Made by a program: the position numbers and the translations under genes. Below, piece by piece: positions 8,101 through 15,443 of a stretch of 64,000 bases of DNA (within the stretch, counting starts at the first letter, position 1; each line of letters opens with the position of its first letter). The notes below the pieces were generated by a model. It was not told where the DNA came from, did not search any database, and was given only the letters and a program-made list of their open reading frames with translations. This DNA comes from Rikenella microfusus (GTDB lineage: Bacteria; Bacteroidota; Bacteroidia; Bacteroidales; Tenuifilaceae). The stretch covers positions 62,001 through 126,000 of the forward strand of contig DYKO01000007.1 in assembly GCA_020722565.1 (NCBI GenBank), written 5' to 3'.

Positions 8101-10791
8101 AGCGCCGGAAATACTTATCCAGCCGCCTGCACAATTAGATTGGTATTCCCATGAGTAGGACCAGTTACCGTCGCCTCCAGTAGGAAGTGTTACGTTATCA
8201 ATTTGAAGTGGGTCGCTGTTGTAACAAAGGGTTTGATCACCTGTAATAGAACCAGCAACAGTATTGGGATAAACGGTTACGGTAACCTCATTGGAGTAAC
8301 CTGTTCCGCAACTGTTTGTTGCAACACGTCTGTAGGTACGAGTTGTTGTTTGCCCGCCAGGAATATCGTAGGTAAGGCTGTTAACTCCAAGAGATGTCCA
8401 TGGACCAGCACCTTCTTTGTACTCCCAGTCATAGGTCCATGTACCATTGCCCCCGGAGGGATCAGCACTGCTGGTAAATGGATCGGGGTCGCCATTGTAA
8501 CAAACCGGAGCGGAAGTACTAATAGTACCGCCATCAACTGCAGGAGCAACAGTTACCGTTAGGGTATTAGAATAGTCGGTACCACAACTATTGGTTGCAC
8601 CCCTACGATAACTTGTGGTTTGGGTAATACCAGCAGGGGGGTCATAGGTTAATCCATTAGCCCCTGTTATGCTTGTCCAACCGCTTCCTGTATCTTCTTC
8701 CCAGAAGTAGCTGAAAGCACCATTTCCACCACTTGGATCGGAGGTGCTGGTGAATGTAGCGGGGTCATCGCCATAGCAAACGGTTTGATCCGATGCAATT
8801 GTTCCTCCATTAATATCGGCATAAATGGTTATGGTTACCGTATTGGAGTAAACCGTACCGCAGCTGTTGGTGGCTACCCTTCGGTAGCAACGAGTTTCAG
8901 TTTGATTGGCAGGAGGATCATACGAAAGGCCATTGGCTCCGGGAATGGATATCCACACCCCTGCACAATTACTCTGGTACTCCCAGCTATAGGTCCATGT
9001 ACCATTGCCACCGGAGGGATCAGCACTGCTGGTATTTGGATCGGGATCGGAGTTGTAGCAAAGCGCCTGATCTCCAGTAATTGTCCCACCATCCATTTGT
9101 GGGTAAACGGTAATGGTAATTTCGTTAGAATAGGCCGAGCCACAGGCATTGGTTGAGAGCCTGCGGTACTTAGTGGTTTGTGTTATACCGGCTGGAACAT
9201 CGTAGGTTATTCCATTGGCTCCACCTATGGTTGTCCATGGACCTGCACCTACCTGCTGTTCCCAGCTATAACTCCAAGCACCACTACCTCCTGCTGGTGA
9301 AACAACATCGGTAAATGCAGTGGGGTCGCCTCCATAGCATACGCTTTGATCGGAACCTATGGTACCACCAGTTACCTGGTCAAAAACGGTAACTGTAAGT
9401 TCATTGGAATATACCACACCGCAAAGATTAGTGGCTTCGCGACGGTACGAAGTTGTTTGCGTTAGACCTGCTGGAACATCGTATGTTAATCCTGTAGCTC
9501 CCGAAATGTTTGTCCAGCTACCCGCACCCACCTTCTGTTGCCAAAGGTAGGTAAAGGTTCCATCGCCTCCTGATGCAGCTGCATCGTTATTGAAAACTGC
9601 AGGATCTCCGGCATAGCAGATGGATTGATCGGAACTTATGCTTCCGCCATTAATATCTGCGTAAACTGTTACGGTTATGGTATTGGAGTAAACAGTACCA
9701 CAGCCATTTGTTGCAACCCTTTGGTAATGAGTTGTTTGAGTGAGGCCCGCAGGAACATCATAGGTTAAACCTGTTGCGCCAGCTATATCTGACCAGCTAC
9801 CGGCGCCAACTTTCTCTTGCCATATATAGGTCCAAGCACCATCGCCACCGGTTGGAGAGGCACTGTTTGTAAATGCTGCAGGATCGCCGTTATAGCAAAT
9901 GGTTTGGTCGCTACCAATGGTGCCCCCATTTAGCTGATCGTAAACCACAACTGTGGTTTGAGCAGAGTTAACACATCCGTTGGCATCCTGGACTGTTACC
10001 GTATAATCGCCCGCATTATCAGGAGTAACGTTGGTAATTGACGGGTTTTGATCGCTGGAGCTAAAAGGAATAGTAGAGTTGCTGGTCCAGCTATAGCTTA
10101 CCATTCCGTTAGGAGTGGATGTCAGATTTATGGTTCCATTATAGCATGCTGGTCCATCGTTGCTTGCAGTAACCGCTGGTAGCGGATTAACCGTAATGGA
10201 GATGGAGTTAGATAATCGTGAACATCCTGTGGTAGTAAGGGTTACACTTGCTCTGTATGAGCCGCTTTGAGTAGCTGAATACTGGTAGTTTGTTGCTCCG
10301 CTTATATTTGCCCCATTCTTTGTCCATTGGTAAGAGTAGTTAGGTTCAGTATAGGCTTCTAAAAGCGCGGAACCGCCTTCGCAGAATGTTGTGGGATCGG
10401 CAGTTGAAATGCTTGCCGTAGGTGATTGAAGGAGCTCAATGCTAATATCATCTGAAGCCACATTTGAACCTTCATCAGTAACCTCGCAGTTGAAATAATA
10501 AGTTTTTGCGGTTGAGTTTGTATTTAATACCGCAATATTTCCTGGGGCAATAATGTTCAAAACGCTAACATCTCCGGTCCAGTTATATGTGTAATTATTA
10601 GGGTCTCCTACTCCGTTTTGTGTATCAACTGTGAGAACAAAGGTAGAGCCCTGACAGGTTTGAGTTTGTCCACCAGTGGTTTGAATTGTTACGGTAAATT
10701 GTCCCTTTGCAATATTTGAAGCAAACATCAATGCCATTAATAAAATAGATGATGTTTGAATTAGTCTGCGGAGGATATTATGTGCTATCAT
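2140..10791 (-). CDS. Giant SprB-repeat adhesin with T9SS type B sorting domain
   Basis: The 2883-residue protein is the largest in the window. Visible order: signal peptide (1-31); a Cys-containing beta domain (about 32-120); two further Ig-like units (about 120-284); nine tandem repeats of about 93 residues (about 284-1122), each with a Cys near the start (CYNGDP-type) and another near the end (NSCGT-type); about eighteen SprB repeats of about 80 residues (about 1122-2585; typical CNGLSDGQINVTVSGG); a PKD-like segment; and a C-terminal gliding-associated domain from about 2790 (FSPNGDGINDIW, then IFNRWG and GTYYYVI). That last domain directs export by T9SS as type B cargo. It is inferred to be a cell-surface filament or adhesin for gliding or attachment. 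It lies between a small secreted domain protein and a PorP/SprF partner, all on one strand with gaps of about 30 bases. Confidence 0.92.
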   Translation of the reverse strand: MIAHNILRRLIQTSSILLMALMFASNIAKGQFTVTIQTTGGQTQTCQGSTFVLTVDTQNGVGDPNNYTYNWTGDVSVLNIIAPGNIAVLNTNSTAKTYYFNCEVTDEGSNVASDDISIELLQSPTASISTADPTTFCEGGSALLEAYTEPNYSYQWTKNGANISGATNYQYSATQSGSYRASVTLTTTGCSRLSNSISITVNPLPAVTASNDGPACYNGTINLTSTPNGMVSYSWTSNSTIPFSSSDQNPSITNVTPDNAGDYTVTVQDANGCVNSAQTTVVVYDQLNGGTIGSDQTICYNGDPAAFTNSASPTGGDGAWTYIWQEKVGAGSWSDIAGATGLTYDVPAGLTQTTHYQRVATNGCGTVYSNTITVTVYADINGGSISSDQSICYAGDPAVFNNDAAASGGDGTFTYLWQQKVGAGSWTNISGATGLTYDVPAGLTQTTSYRREATNLCGVVYSNELTVTVFDQVTGGTIGSDQSVCYGGDPTAFTDVVSPAGGSGAWSYSWEQQVGAGPWTTIGGANGITYDVPAGITQTTKYRRLSTNACGSAYSNEITITVYPQMDGGTITGDQALCYNSDPDPNTSSADPSGGNGTWTYSWEYQSNCAGVWISIPGANGLSYDPPANQTETRCYRRVATNSCGTVYSNTVTITIYADINGGTIASDQTVCYGDDPATFTSTSDPSGGNGAFSYFWEEDTGSGWTSITGANGLTYDPPAGITQTTSYRRGATNSCGTDYSNTLTVTVAPAVDGGTISTSAPVCYNGDPDPFTSSADPSGGNGTWTYDWEYKEGAGPWTSLGVNSLTYDIPGGQTTTRTYRRVATNSCGTGYSNEVTVTVYPNTVAGSITGDQTLCYNSDPLQIDNVTLPTGGDGNWSYSWEYQSNCAGGWISISGATGSSYDPPAGLTESRCYRRVENNTCGTTYSNTVTITVIPEITGNSIASDQTICYNTAPAQLTGPVPGGGNGTYSYRWQISTTGATGPYSNITGATSQNYSPPALTADTWYRRVVTSGSCVNISNAVSITVLPAIDNNTISADQTICYNATPTQLDGSTPTGGNGSFTYKWQSSTAGAAGPFSDIAGATAINYQPGPLTQTTWFRRLVTSGPCTDHPSNVVQIIVSAELVIDGFTITEPSCNGYSDGQATVNVSGGTPGYFYSWDTSPVQTGQTATGLSAGVAYNVTVTDAASCQTIGNVTLTEPAAIGIDSKTITDVTICATNTNGSIEVLGNGGTPDYTYTLYLGSTTIGTQTPSYPTTAIFNGLGQGTYTLEIIDTKACPAYTEDIIVSGPDSIKITDVSTTPISCAGASDGTITVTATGGTPPLEYSIDNGATFQASNVFTVGEGYYDIVVRDANGCTETWPTTVQLVEPSAISFTYEITQVTTCYGDNTGKITISNVSGGSGSGYEYSIYQPELWGSNPVFEGLPAGTTNPYYIKVRDSNGCISAANNGNPIYINQPSPISFTVQTTDVTGCWYNTNGIIKVTGVSGGTGLKQVSIDGVTYHPTTYTFNVGVGSYTVYVRDANGCIVTKPASIAGPPPIVIDNLTVTDVTCFGGNNGAVDAVASGGTGALEYSINGTDFYAAGNFTGLTAGPYTIYVRDVNGCILTQDTTVGQPPALFFTTQTKTDITCNGLSDGSITLVASGGTSPYNYSITGGAPFGNATGLFTGLGAGTYTPAVQDNNGCITIGTDLTIIEPDLLSISSQNSTDITCFGANDGTISVSGSGGTAPLTYNLLDAGSNIIATNGTGTFTNISAGTYTVEIDDANSCGPIVAGPFTIIEPPQLSFTYTTVDLVCNGDGSGQISVNASGGTPPYEYSYDGGSTFEASSSKTGLSGGIYTVVVRDANLCTTSQDVTINEPAPIVLNVLSTNVSCNGLSDGQINVTVSGGVEPIQYRINSGAWQGTGLFIALAANNYLVEVMDNNGCMASSSTTISEPPAISIDNIATVNPTCTTFGSITVVASGGTGTLTYTLNPGAVSNTTGDFNGLGDGSYTVDVTDANGCGPVSTGNITLSSPSLITIDNVNVTNVTGCFGDTNGSIEIIASGGTPPLQYSIDGGANFFPTNTFTNLAANDYIVVVNDVNNCPQSQLVTITQPAQLVITNVNVVQETTPGANDGEIHLISTGGTGALTYTLLPNSISNGTGDFTGLGSGTYRVRVTDSNGCNIETNDLVISGVNVDITSTDVTCNGLSDGLITITITGGFPPFTVTCNRISDMTSVPVNDMGGNVFTVENLTADSYLISITDNISTVFPNRQVDIAEPAKLVASFESFTNPLCNGEASGTVTFNITGGTPDYTISWDGGSSIGTVATGVAAGSYTNFTISDSHGCTTVVSDVPAMTNPPAIQLTELSQFDPTCNGQAIGAINLTATGGTGALTYTISGTLNLSNSTGVFENLPAGVYDVTITDENSCSASFDPPLRITLSEPEPIIITGLTPSDPLTCPNVAEGYVRVQVSGGQPDYTYLWSNGQTTPDLENVTVGTYILTVTDALNCSVQKAFTVNGPEMLHLDANIQVANCRYINGTDKGSITITNSTGGTGTFDEIKSNFEWIGRTETGTQISNLTSGYYTLRVTDLNGCVYDTTFFVGIEDQYNFKPFAGNDTTVCFNNPVTLTGYVNGGTGLIFNYYWYELPSTDIEISNSQTIQVNLTSSKSYMLKVYNIGDPMCYDMDTINLNALPEIGLHVPLYVTAVQDSIISILLGKEYNIDVITKNTDFNTTFEWIPEEMFIPSNSWNSQILFSEEIKQQIPQDRIVKLQDPITKRFVEYILVDVIAHTEAGCTDTLKLYTKVVDDLAFGNVFSPNGDGINDIWRVPKSYLFPDLSIEIFNRWGSLVWSATGEQAAKGWDGTSNNGNELPIGTYYYVIKFNIQAQGSGWKPLTGSVTIVR
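3040..7425 (-). repeat. About eighteen SprB-type repeats inside the adhesin gene
   Basis: In-frame units of about 75-85 codons with the pattern D.(T)C.G..DG.I.V..SGGT.P..YSI. They are diverged from one another at DNA level, unlike the Ig-like block upstream in the protein. SprB repeats are the building unit of the Flavobacterium gliding adhesin. Confidence 0.85.
7425..9940 (-). repeat. Nine tandem Ig-like repeats, about 279 bp each, inside the adhesin gene
   Basis: Nine in-frame units with the frame GGTI.SDQ..CYNGDP... ending NSCGT.YSN.VTVTVY. Some units are still close at DNA level: 8421-8500 and 8979-9058 differ at only about ten positions by eye and are 558 bp (two units) apart, so duplication or gene conversion has been recent. 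Each unit carries one conserved Cys pair, suggesting one disulfide per unit. Confidence 0.85.
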
Positions 10792-10825
10792 AAGCGTATA
10801 CTTTTCAGAACCTATTTCGCTAACA

Positions 10826-11398
10826 TTAATTCATAGTTAAAAAATTGCTTGATGCCGAACAGCCATTTTCAAATGTTACAGAAACCCAGTAATTGCCCTG
10901 CATTTTTGCTTCCTGAAATGCTTCCTTTTCAGTAACTTTATTATCAATCATATATTTTATACTTTTAAATGGTTGCGTAATAACAAGTGTAGGCTTACCA
11001 TTTTCAAGTTTTAAAATAGGTTTAACAACATCTAAAATCCTAAATGTTATAGAAGCAGAAAATTCGCAGCCATTTTTATCGGTAGCTGTACAACGAAAAG
11101 AGTAAGACCCAGCCTTAGTGGGGCTAACTATCAAAATATCACCTAAATTTTTATTAACAACCTCTACATCTCCCTCCCAATTGAATTTTTGTATATCCTC
11201 ATTATTTAATCCATGTTTGAAAACTAATGTGATAGGATGATTCAAACAAAACTCAACTTTATTTCCGGGTGTTTCAATAATCGGATCAAATGGCTGGCTG
11301 TAAACGAATGTACTAATAAATACATTCATTATGATGACTAAGATAATTGCAACTTGTTGCATGACTTTATTAAAATTTAATTTTAAAATGTAACCCAT
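10826..11398 (-). CDS. Small secreted protein resembling the adhesin N-terminal domain
   Basis: The 190-residue product has a signal peptide ending near VYSQPF (about residue 35). Its beta domain can be aligned by eye with residues 32-120 of the next gene's product: both have an early Cys, then NW.GDV.V.N, a GDI/GNI turn, and Y.F.C..TD. The C-terminal part (about 125-190) has no recognised family. It is the first gene of the minus-strand unit, 34 bases before the adhesin, so a role in adhesin assembly is inferred only from position and similarity. Met13 (11362) is an alternative start, favoured if the weak promoter at 11411-11441 is real. Confidence 0.75.
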   Translation of the reverse strand: MGYILKLNFNKVMQQVAIILVIIMNVFISTFVYSQPFDPIIETPGNKVEFCLNHPITLVFKHGLNNEDIQKFNWEGDVEVVNKNLGDILIVSPTKAGSYSFRCTATDKNGCEFSASITFRILDVVKPILKLENGKPTLVITQPFKSIKYMIDNKVTEKEAFQEAKMQGNYWVSVTFENGCSASSNFLTMN

Positions 11399-11887
11399 TT
11401 AAAATTAATTCGAATGTATAACATTTTGTTTACTAAAACAATACGTTTACCTATTAATTTTAGCAATGCATCAAAAAAATAAATCATATCAACATGACAT
11501 TCAACATATTATATTTTTGCCTAATAAATGGCATGTTTTAAAATAAGCTACATTACCATTATAAATTTATCAAAAATTCTGCCAAACACGCTAATAAACA
11601 GATTATCAGAATATATATCAAAACAATAGTGGAAATATGACCGAATTCGAACCTTTAGATTGGGAAAAAAGGTAGCATGTAATAAAAACACTACTTCAAC
11701 AATGGTCAATATTCATTGATTGTTTTTTAAATAGTAACCATCTTCCTAAAAAAGCATTTAAATTTTTATATTATATTCCTACTGTTAAAGAAATATATAT
11801 CAATATAAATTTCTTTGTAAGAATTACCTAAAGGTTCTATTTAGCCTTTTTGAAAAATTTGGTTAGGTATAATTTTGTAGCAATAGG
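11399..11887 (-). other. Gene-free AT-rich stretch upstream of the adhesin cluster
   Basis: Very AT-rich. A weak minus-strand promoter candidate lies at 11411-11441 (TTG, 20 bases, TACATTCG, one mismatch to TAnnTTTG). On the plus strand 11637-11831 reads as 64 codons from an ATG with one internal TAG (11673); it resembles no family I know and may be chance or a relic. Nothing else is visible. Confidence 0.4.
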
Positions 11888-12493
11888 TTATAAATTGAAA
11901 ACCAGAAAAGTTATGGCAAAACCAGAAAGAAATCCTGCATAAACTTGCCCCGGGGAATGATCGCCTTTTAGCAGGCGCGCAGAGGCAAGAAACCCAGATA
12001 TAATAAAACAAATAAGTAAAAGAATCAAAGCAGATTGATTTTCTTGAAAAGCAGACGATAAAAGAAACCCACAGATACCTCCCATTCCAGTAGTGTGAAG
12101 GCTAATCTTCCAAAAATATGAAATCAACGCACTGATTAAAAGAATGTAAATTCCTGCCTGTAAAATTTTGATAAGTACAAGTGGGGTTTGTAATCTGGTA
12201 AACAAAAAAATATTGAAAAAGTAGGGCAATATAGAAATAGCTAAAGGGAAAACCCGTTCGCGATTGTTTGTTAGATGAAAATCTTTCATCAACCCAATCC
12301 TTTTGAATATTAAGAGCATTAGTAGAGGAAGTAGGATTGTATTTATGGCAACAATAAGTGATAGCATTACCTTGTACTGTTGGGGAAGAAATGCTACAAA
12401 GGAATCGGAAGTAAAAATTATTAAAAATACATAGGTTGTTGCCAGCAGGGGATGGAATATTATGGAAAGGGTTAAGGCAAGTTTATTGAGCAT
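11888..12493 (-). CDS. PAP2-like integral membrane protein
   Basis: The 201-residue protein has five or six hydrophobic segments. Late in the sequence it carries HTTG (about residue 135) and SARLLKGDHSPGQ (about 172-184), which resemble degenerate PAP2 phosphatase motifs 2 and 3; the conserved His of motif 3 is present, the usual following Asp is not, and no KxxxxxxRP motif 1 is seen. Related Bacteroidota proteins are annotated as PAP2-family or phosphatidate phosphatase-like, so activity is uncertain. It lies 11 bases after rpoN and is probably cotranscribed with asnS-rpoN. Confidence 0.65.
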   Translation of the reverse strand: MLNKLALTLSIIFHPLLATTYVFLIIFTSDSFVAFLPQQYKVMLSLIVAINTILLPLLMLLIFKRIGLMKDFHLTNNRERVFPLAISILPYFFNIFLFTRLQTPLVLIKILQAGIYILLISALISYFWKISLHTTGMGGICGFLLSSAFQENQSALILLLICFIISGFLASARLLKGDHSPGQVYAGFLSGFAITFLVFNL

Positions 12494-12504
12494 AAAAAAT
12501 CAAG

Positions 12505-13959
12505 TTAAAGTTCTTTTCTAAGGCGGGCAACCGGGATTTCTAGCTGTTCGCGGTATTTGGCAATGGTTCTACGTGCAATGGAATAGCCCTTGCTTTTGAG
12601 AATCCCCATAAGTTCCTCATCGGTTAAAGGGTTTCGTTTATCTTCGTTTTCAATGCACTCTGCAAGTATATTTTTTATTTCGCGGGTCGATACTTCTTCG
12701 CCGAAATCGGTTTGCATGCCCTCGCTGAAGAAGTGCTTAAGTGGAAATATGCCGAAATGGGTTTGTATGTACTTGCTATTGGCTACGCGTGAAATGGTAG
12801 AAATATCAAGTCCAGTTGCATCGGCAATATCCTTAAGTATCATGGGTTTGAGTTTGCTCTCATCGCCATCACGGAAGTATTCCTTTTGGTAATTGAGAAT
12901 GGCCTGCATGGTAACCAACAGCGTATTCTGCCGCTGTTTAAGAGCCTCAATGAACCACTTTGCCGATTCAATTTTTTGCTTTACAAAGGCAATGGCCTCA
13001 CGTTCATGGGAGTTAGGATTATCCCTGTTATAGGAATAATTCTCAATCATATCGGAATACTCCTTGCTAATGCGCAGTTCAGGTACGCTGTATGTGTTCA
13101 GGCTCAGACGAAATTCTCCATCCTCGTAGTCAAGAATAAAATCGGGGATTATATGCTGAGCCGATTGATCGTAGGGATCGGTAAAACTGCCACCGGGTTT
13201 GGGATTTAACTTTAGAATTTCATTAATAGCTTTCTTTAGCTCCTCATCGGAAAGGTTTAGCTTTGAGGCAATTTTATCGTAGTGTTTTTTTATAAATTCA
13301 TCAAAGTGATACTTTACAATTTTGAAGGCCAGCTTCACAATTTTGCCCTGATCTTCCTTGGCACGTAGCTGAATAAGCAGGCACTCCTGTAGGTCACGGG
13401 CTCCCACCCCAGGTGGATCAAACTCCTGAATAACGTAAAGTATTCGTTCCAGCTCATCTTCGTTGGTCTCAATGCCTAAGGCGAAGGTAATATCGTCAGC
13501 AATGGCAGTAAGTTTACGACGGATATATCCGTCCTCATCGATATTTCCAATTAGGTAAAACCCCAGTTGTTTTTCGCGTTCGTTAAGGTCGGCCATGCCG
13601 AGCTGGTTTTCAAGGTGCTCATGAAACGATACTCCAATAGAAAAAGGTATTTCCTCACGCTTATCATTGCGCAATGTGTTGCTCGTGTAAAGCCGGTAAG
13701 AGGGAATATCGTCGTCATTTATGTAGTCCTCTATTGAAAATTCATCGTCGTTGCCCTCCATGTTGTCGTCGGGCAAAACAATCTCGGGTTCCGATTGGGT
13801 TTCGGATTGTTCAACCTCTTCGAGTATAGGGTTCTCCTCCAGTTCCTTTTTAATACGTTGCTCAAGCAGCATGGTGGGTATCTCCAGCAACTTTATCATT
13901 TGGATTTGCTGTGGCGATAGCTTCTGAAGAAGCTTCTGTTGTAACCGCTGCTTAAGCAT
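12505..13959 (-). CDS. rpoN: RNA polymerase sigma-54 factor
   Basis: 484 residues, normal length for RpoN. The N-terminal activator-interacting region is Gln/Leu-rich (LSPQQIQMIKLLEIP), followed by an acidic region (about 45-90), the core-binding domain, and the DNA-binding C-terminus with the RpoN box (ARRTIAKYRE, about 463-472) that reads -24 promoters. Sigma-54 needs AAA+ activators, none of which is in this window. The gene starts 6 bases after asnS, so it is translated from the same message; pairing with asnS has been seen in other Bacteroidota. Confidence 0.97.
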   Translation of the reverse strand: MLKQRLQQKLLQKLSPQQIQMIKLLEIPTMLLEQRIKKELEENPILEEVEQSETQSEPEIVLPDDNMEGNDDEFSIEDYINDDDIPSYRLYTSNTLRNDKREEIPFSIGVSFHEHLENQLGMADLNEREKQLGFYLIGNIDEDGYIRRKLTAIADDITFALGIETNEDELERILYVIQEFDPPGVGARDLQECLLIQLRAKEDQGKIVKLAFKIVKYHFDEFIKKHYDKIASKLNLSDEELKKAINEILKLNPKPGGSFTDPYDQSAQHIIPDFILDYEDGEFRLSLNTYSVPELRISKEYSDMIENYSYNRDNPNSHEREAIAFVKQKIESAKWFIEALKQRQNTLLVTMQAILNYQKEYFRDGDESKLKPMILKDIADATGLDISTISRVANSKYIQTHFGIFPLKHFFSEGMQTDFGEEVSTREIKNILAECIENEDKRNPLTDEELMGILKSKGYSIARRTIAKYREQLEIPVARLRKEL

Positions 13960-13965
13960 ATTTTG

Positions 13966-15363
13966 TTAGAATTCGCAGTTTTTAGGGGTACGGGGGAAAG
14001 GAATAACATCACGAATGTTACTCATACCGGTTACAAAGAGCAAAAGACGCTCAAAACCTAAACCAAAACCGCTATGGGGTGCCGAACCAAACTTTCGAGT
14101 ATCAATATACCACCAAACATCTTTTTCGGGGATATGCAGCTCCTTTATTCGAGCTAAAAGTTTTTCGTACACCTCCTCGCGCTGCGAGCCGCCGATTATT
14201 TCTCCAATTTTTGGGAATAGGACATCCATGGCCCTAACAGTTTTGTCATCATCGTTCTGCTTCATGTAAAAGGCCTTGATTTCCTTGGGATAGTTTGTGA
14301 GAATTACAGGTTTTTTGAAATGCTTTTCCACCAGGTAGCGCTCATGCTCCGATTGTAGGTCAGCACCCCAAAAAACAGGGAATTCCCATTTCTGGTTTAC
14401 CTTTTCGAGAATTTCAATGGCCTCGGTGTAGGTAAGCCGTTCAAATGGGTTGGCAATAACAAATTTCAGGCGGTCGATAAGTTCATTATCGTACATTTTG
14501 TTGAGGAATTCCAGGTCGTCCATACAGTTCTCGAGAGCATAGCGAATGAGATATTTTAGGAAATCCTCAGCAAGGTCCATGTTATCCTGAATATCGTAAA
14601 AGGCCATTTCGGGCTCAATCATCCAGAACTCGGCTAGGTGGCGGGGAGTGTTGGAGTTTTCAGCCCTGAAGGTTGGGCCAAAGGTGTAAACCTCTGAAAG
14701 GGCCAGCGCCCCCAACTCGGCTTCCAACTGTCCCGAAACGGTTAGCTTTGCCTCCTTTCCAAAAAAATCCTCGCTCCAGTCAATTTTACCATCCACGGTA
14801 CGGGGTAGGTTTTCAAAATCAAGAGTGGTAACCCTAAACATAGCGCCCGCCCCCTCGGCATCGGATCCGGTAATAATTGGTGCGTGTATGTAGTAAAAAC
14901 CTTTGTCATTAAAGTACTTATGTATGGCATAAGCCATGGCATGCCTAATACGAAGTACAGCACCAAAGGTATTGGTACGTGGGCGAAGGTGGGCAATTTC
15001 CCTAAGAAACTCCATGCTGTGTCCCTTCTTCTGAAGTGGATATGTTGCCGCATCGGCAGCACCAAGAACCGCCAGGTAGCTAGCTTGTATTTCAACCCTT
15101 TGTCCGGAACCGGGCGATTCAACCAGTTTGCCCCTTACGGCAATGCAGGCACCAGTGGAAACATCCTTGAACTGTTCCTCGGTAAATTGTGTCATATCGA
15201 ACACAACCTGAATGTTATGAATGGTTGAGCCATCGTTCAGCGCAACAAAAGCCACATTTTTGTTTCCACGCTTGGTGCGTACCCAACCCATTGCTGCAAC
15301 TTCGGTCCCAACAATACCACTATCGAGCAATTGCTTTACCTTTGTTCTTTCACTATTTCTCAT
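13966..15363 (-). CDS. asnS: Asparaginyl-tRNA synthetase
   Basis: 465 residues, full length. An N-terminal OB-fold anticodon-binding domain (about 1-115) is followed by a class II synthetase core; motif 2 appears as [20 protein letters not shown] and motif 3 as [13 protein letters not shown], with the ending [12 protein letters not shown] typical of AsnRS. It charges tRNA-Asn in the cytoplasm. It is the first gene of the unit asnS-rpoN-PAP2-like. A TAnnTTTG box lies about 56 bases upstream. Confidence 0.97.
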   Translation of the reverse strand: MRNSERTKVKQLLDSGIVGTEVAAMGWVRTKRGNKNVAFVALNDGSTIHNIQVVFDMTQFTEEQFKDVSTGACIAVRGKLVESPGSGQRVEIQASYLAVLGAADAATYPLQKKGHSMEFLREIAHLRPRTNTFGAVLRIRHAMAYAIHKYFNDKGFYYIHAPIITGSDAEGAGAMFRVTTLDFENLPRTVDGKIDWSEDFFGKEAKLTVSGQLEAELGALALSEVYTFGPTFRAENSNTPRHLAEFWMIEPEMAFYDIQDNMDLAEDFLKYLIRYALENCMDDLEFLNKMYDNELIDRLKFVIANPFERLTYTEAIEILEKVNQKWEFPVFWGADLQSEHERYLVEKHFKKPVILTNYPKEIKAFYMKQNDDDKTVRAMDVLFPKIGEIIGGSQREEVYEKLLARIKELHIPEKDVWWYIDTRKFGSAPHSGFGLGFERLLLFVTGMSNIRDVIPFPRTPKNCEF

Positions 15364-15418
15364 GCTAATAAATATATCTTACTGAAAAACGATATTTTTA
15401 CACATCAATTTAAACATA

Positions 15419-15426
15419 CAAAAATA
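15419..15426 (-). promoter_or_regulatory. -7 box (TATTTTTG) for asnS
   Basis: Exact TAnnTTTG on the minus strand, 56 bases before the asnS ATG, within the 80-base divergent gap shared with the plus-strand membrane gene at 15444. No TTTG at -33 spacing. Confidence 0.35.
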
Positions 15427-15443
15427 GTAACTTTTATCAGATT

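Noticed and set aside
8203-9156. Plus-strand open frames opposite the adhesin Ig-like repeats (119 and 123 codons)
   Set aside because: They mirror the repeat structure of the minus-strand adhesin, have no start context and repeat the same pattern unit by unit; antisense shadows.
2140-10791. Possible CRISPR-like array from the regular repeats
   Set aside because: The repeats are in frame, about 240-280 bp, coding and diverged; no short direct repeats with unique spacers were seen anywhere in the window.
11637-11831. Plus-strand 64-codon frame with internal TAG
   Set aside because: Not recognisable, in very AT-rich DNA, and with no intact neighbour; mentioned in the gap entry only.
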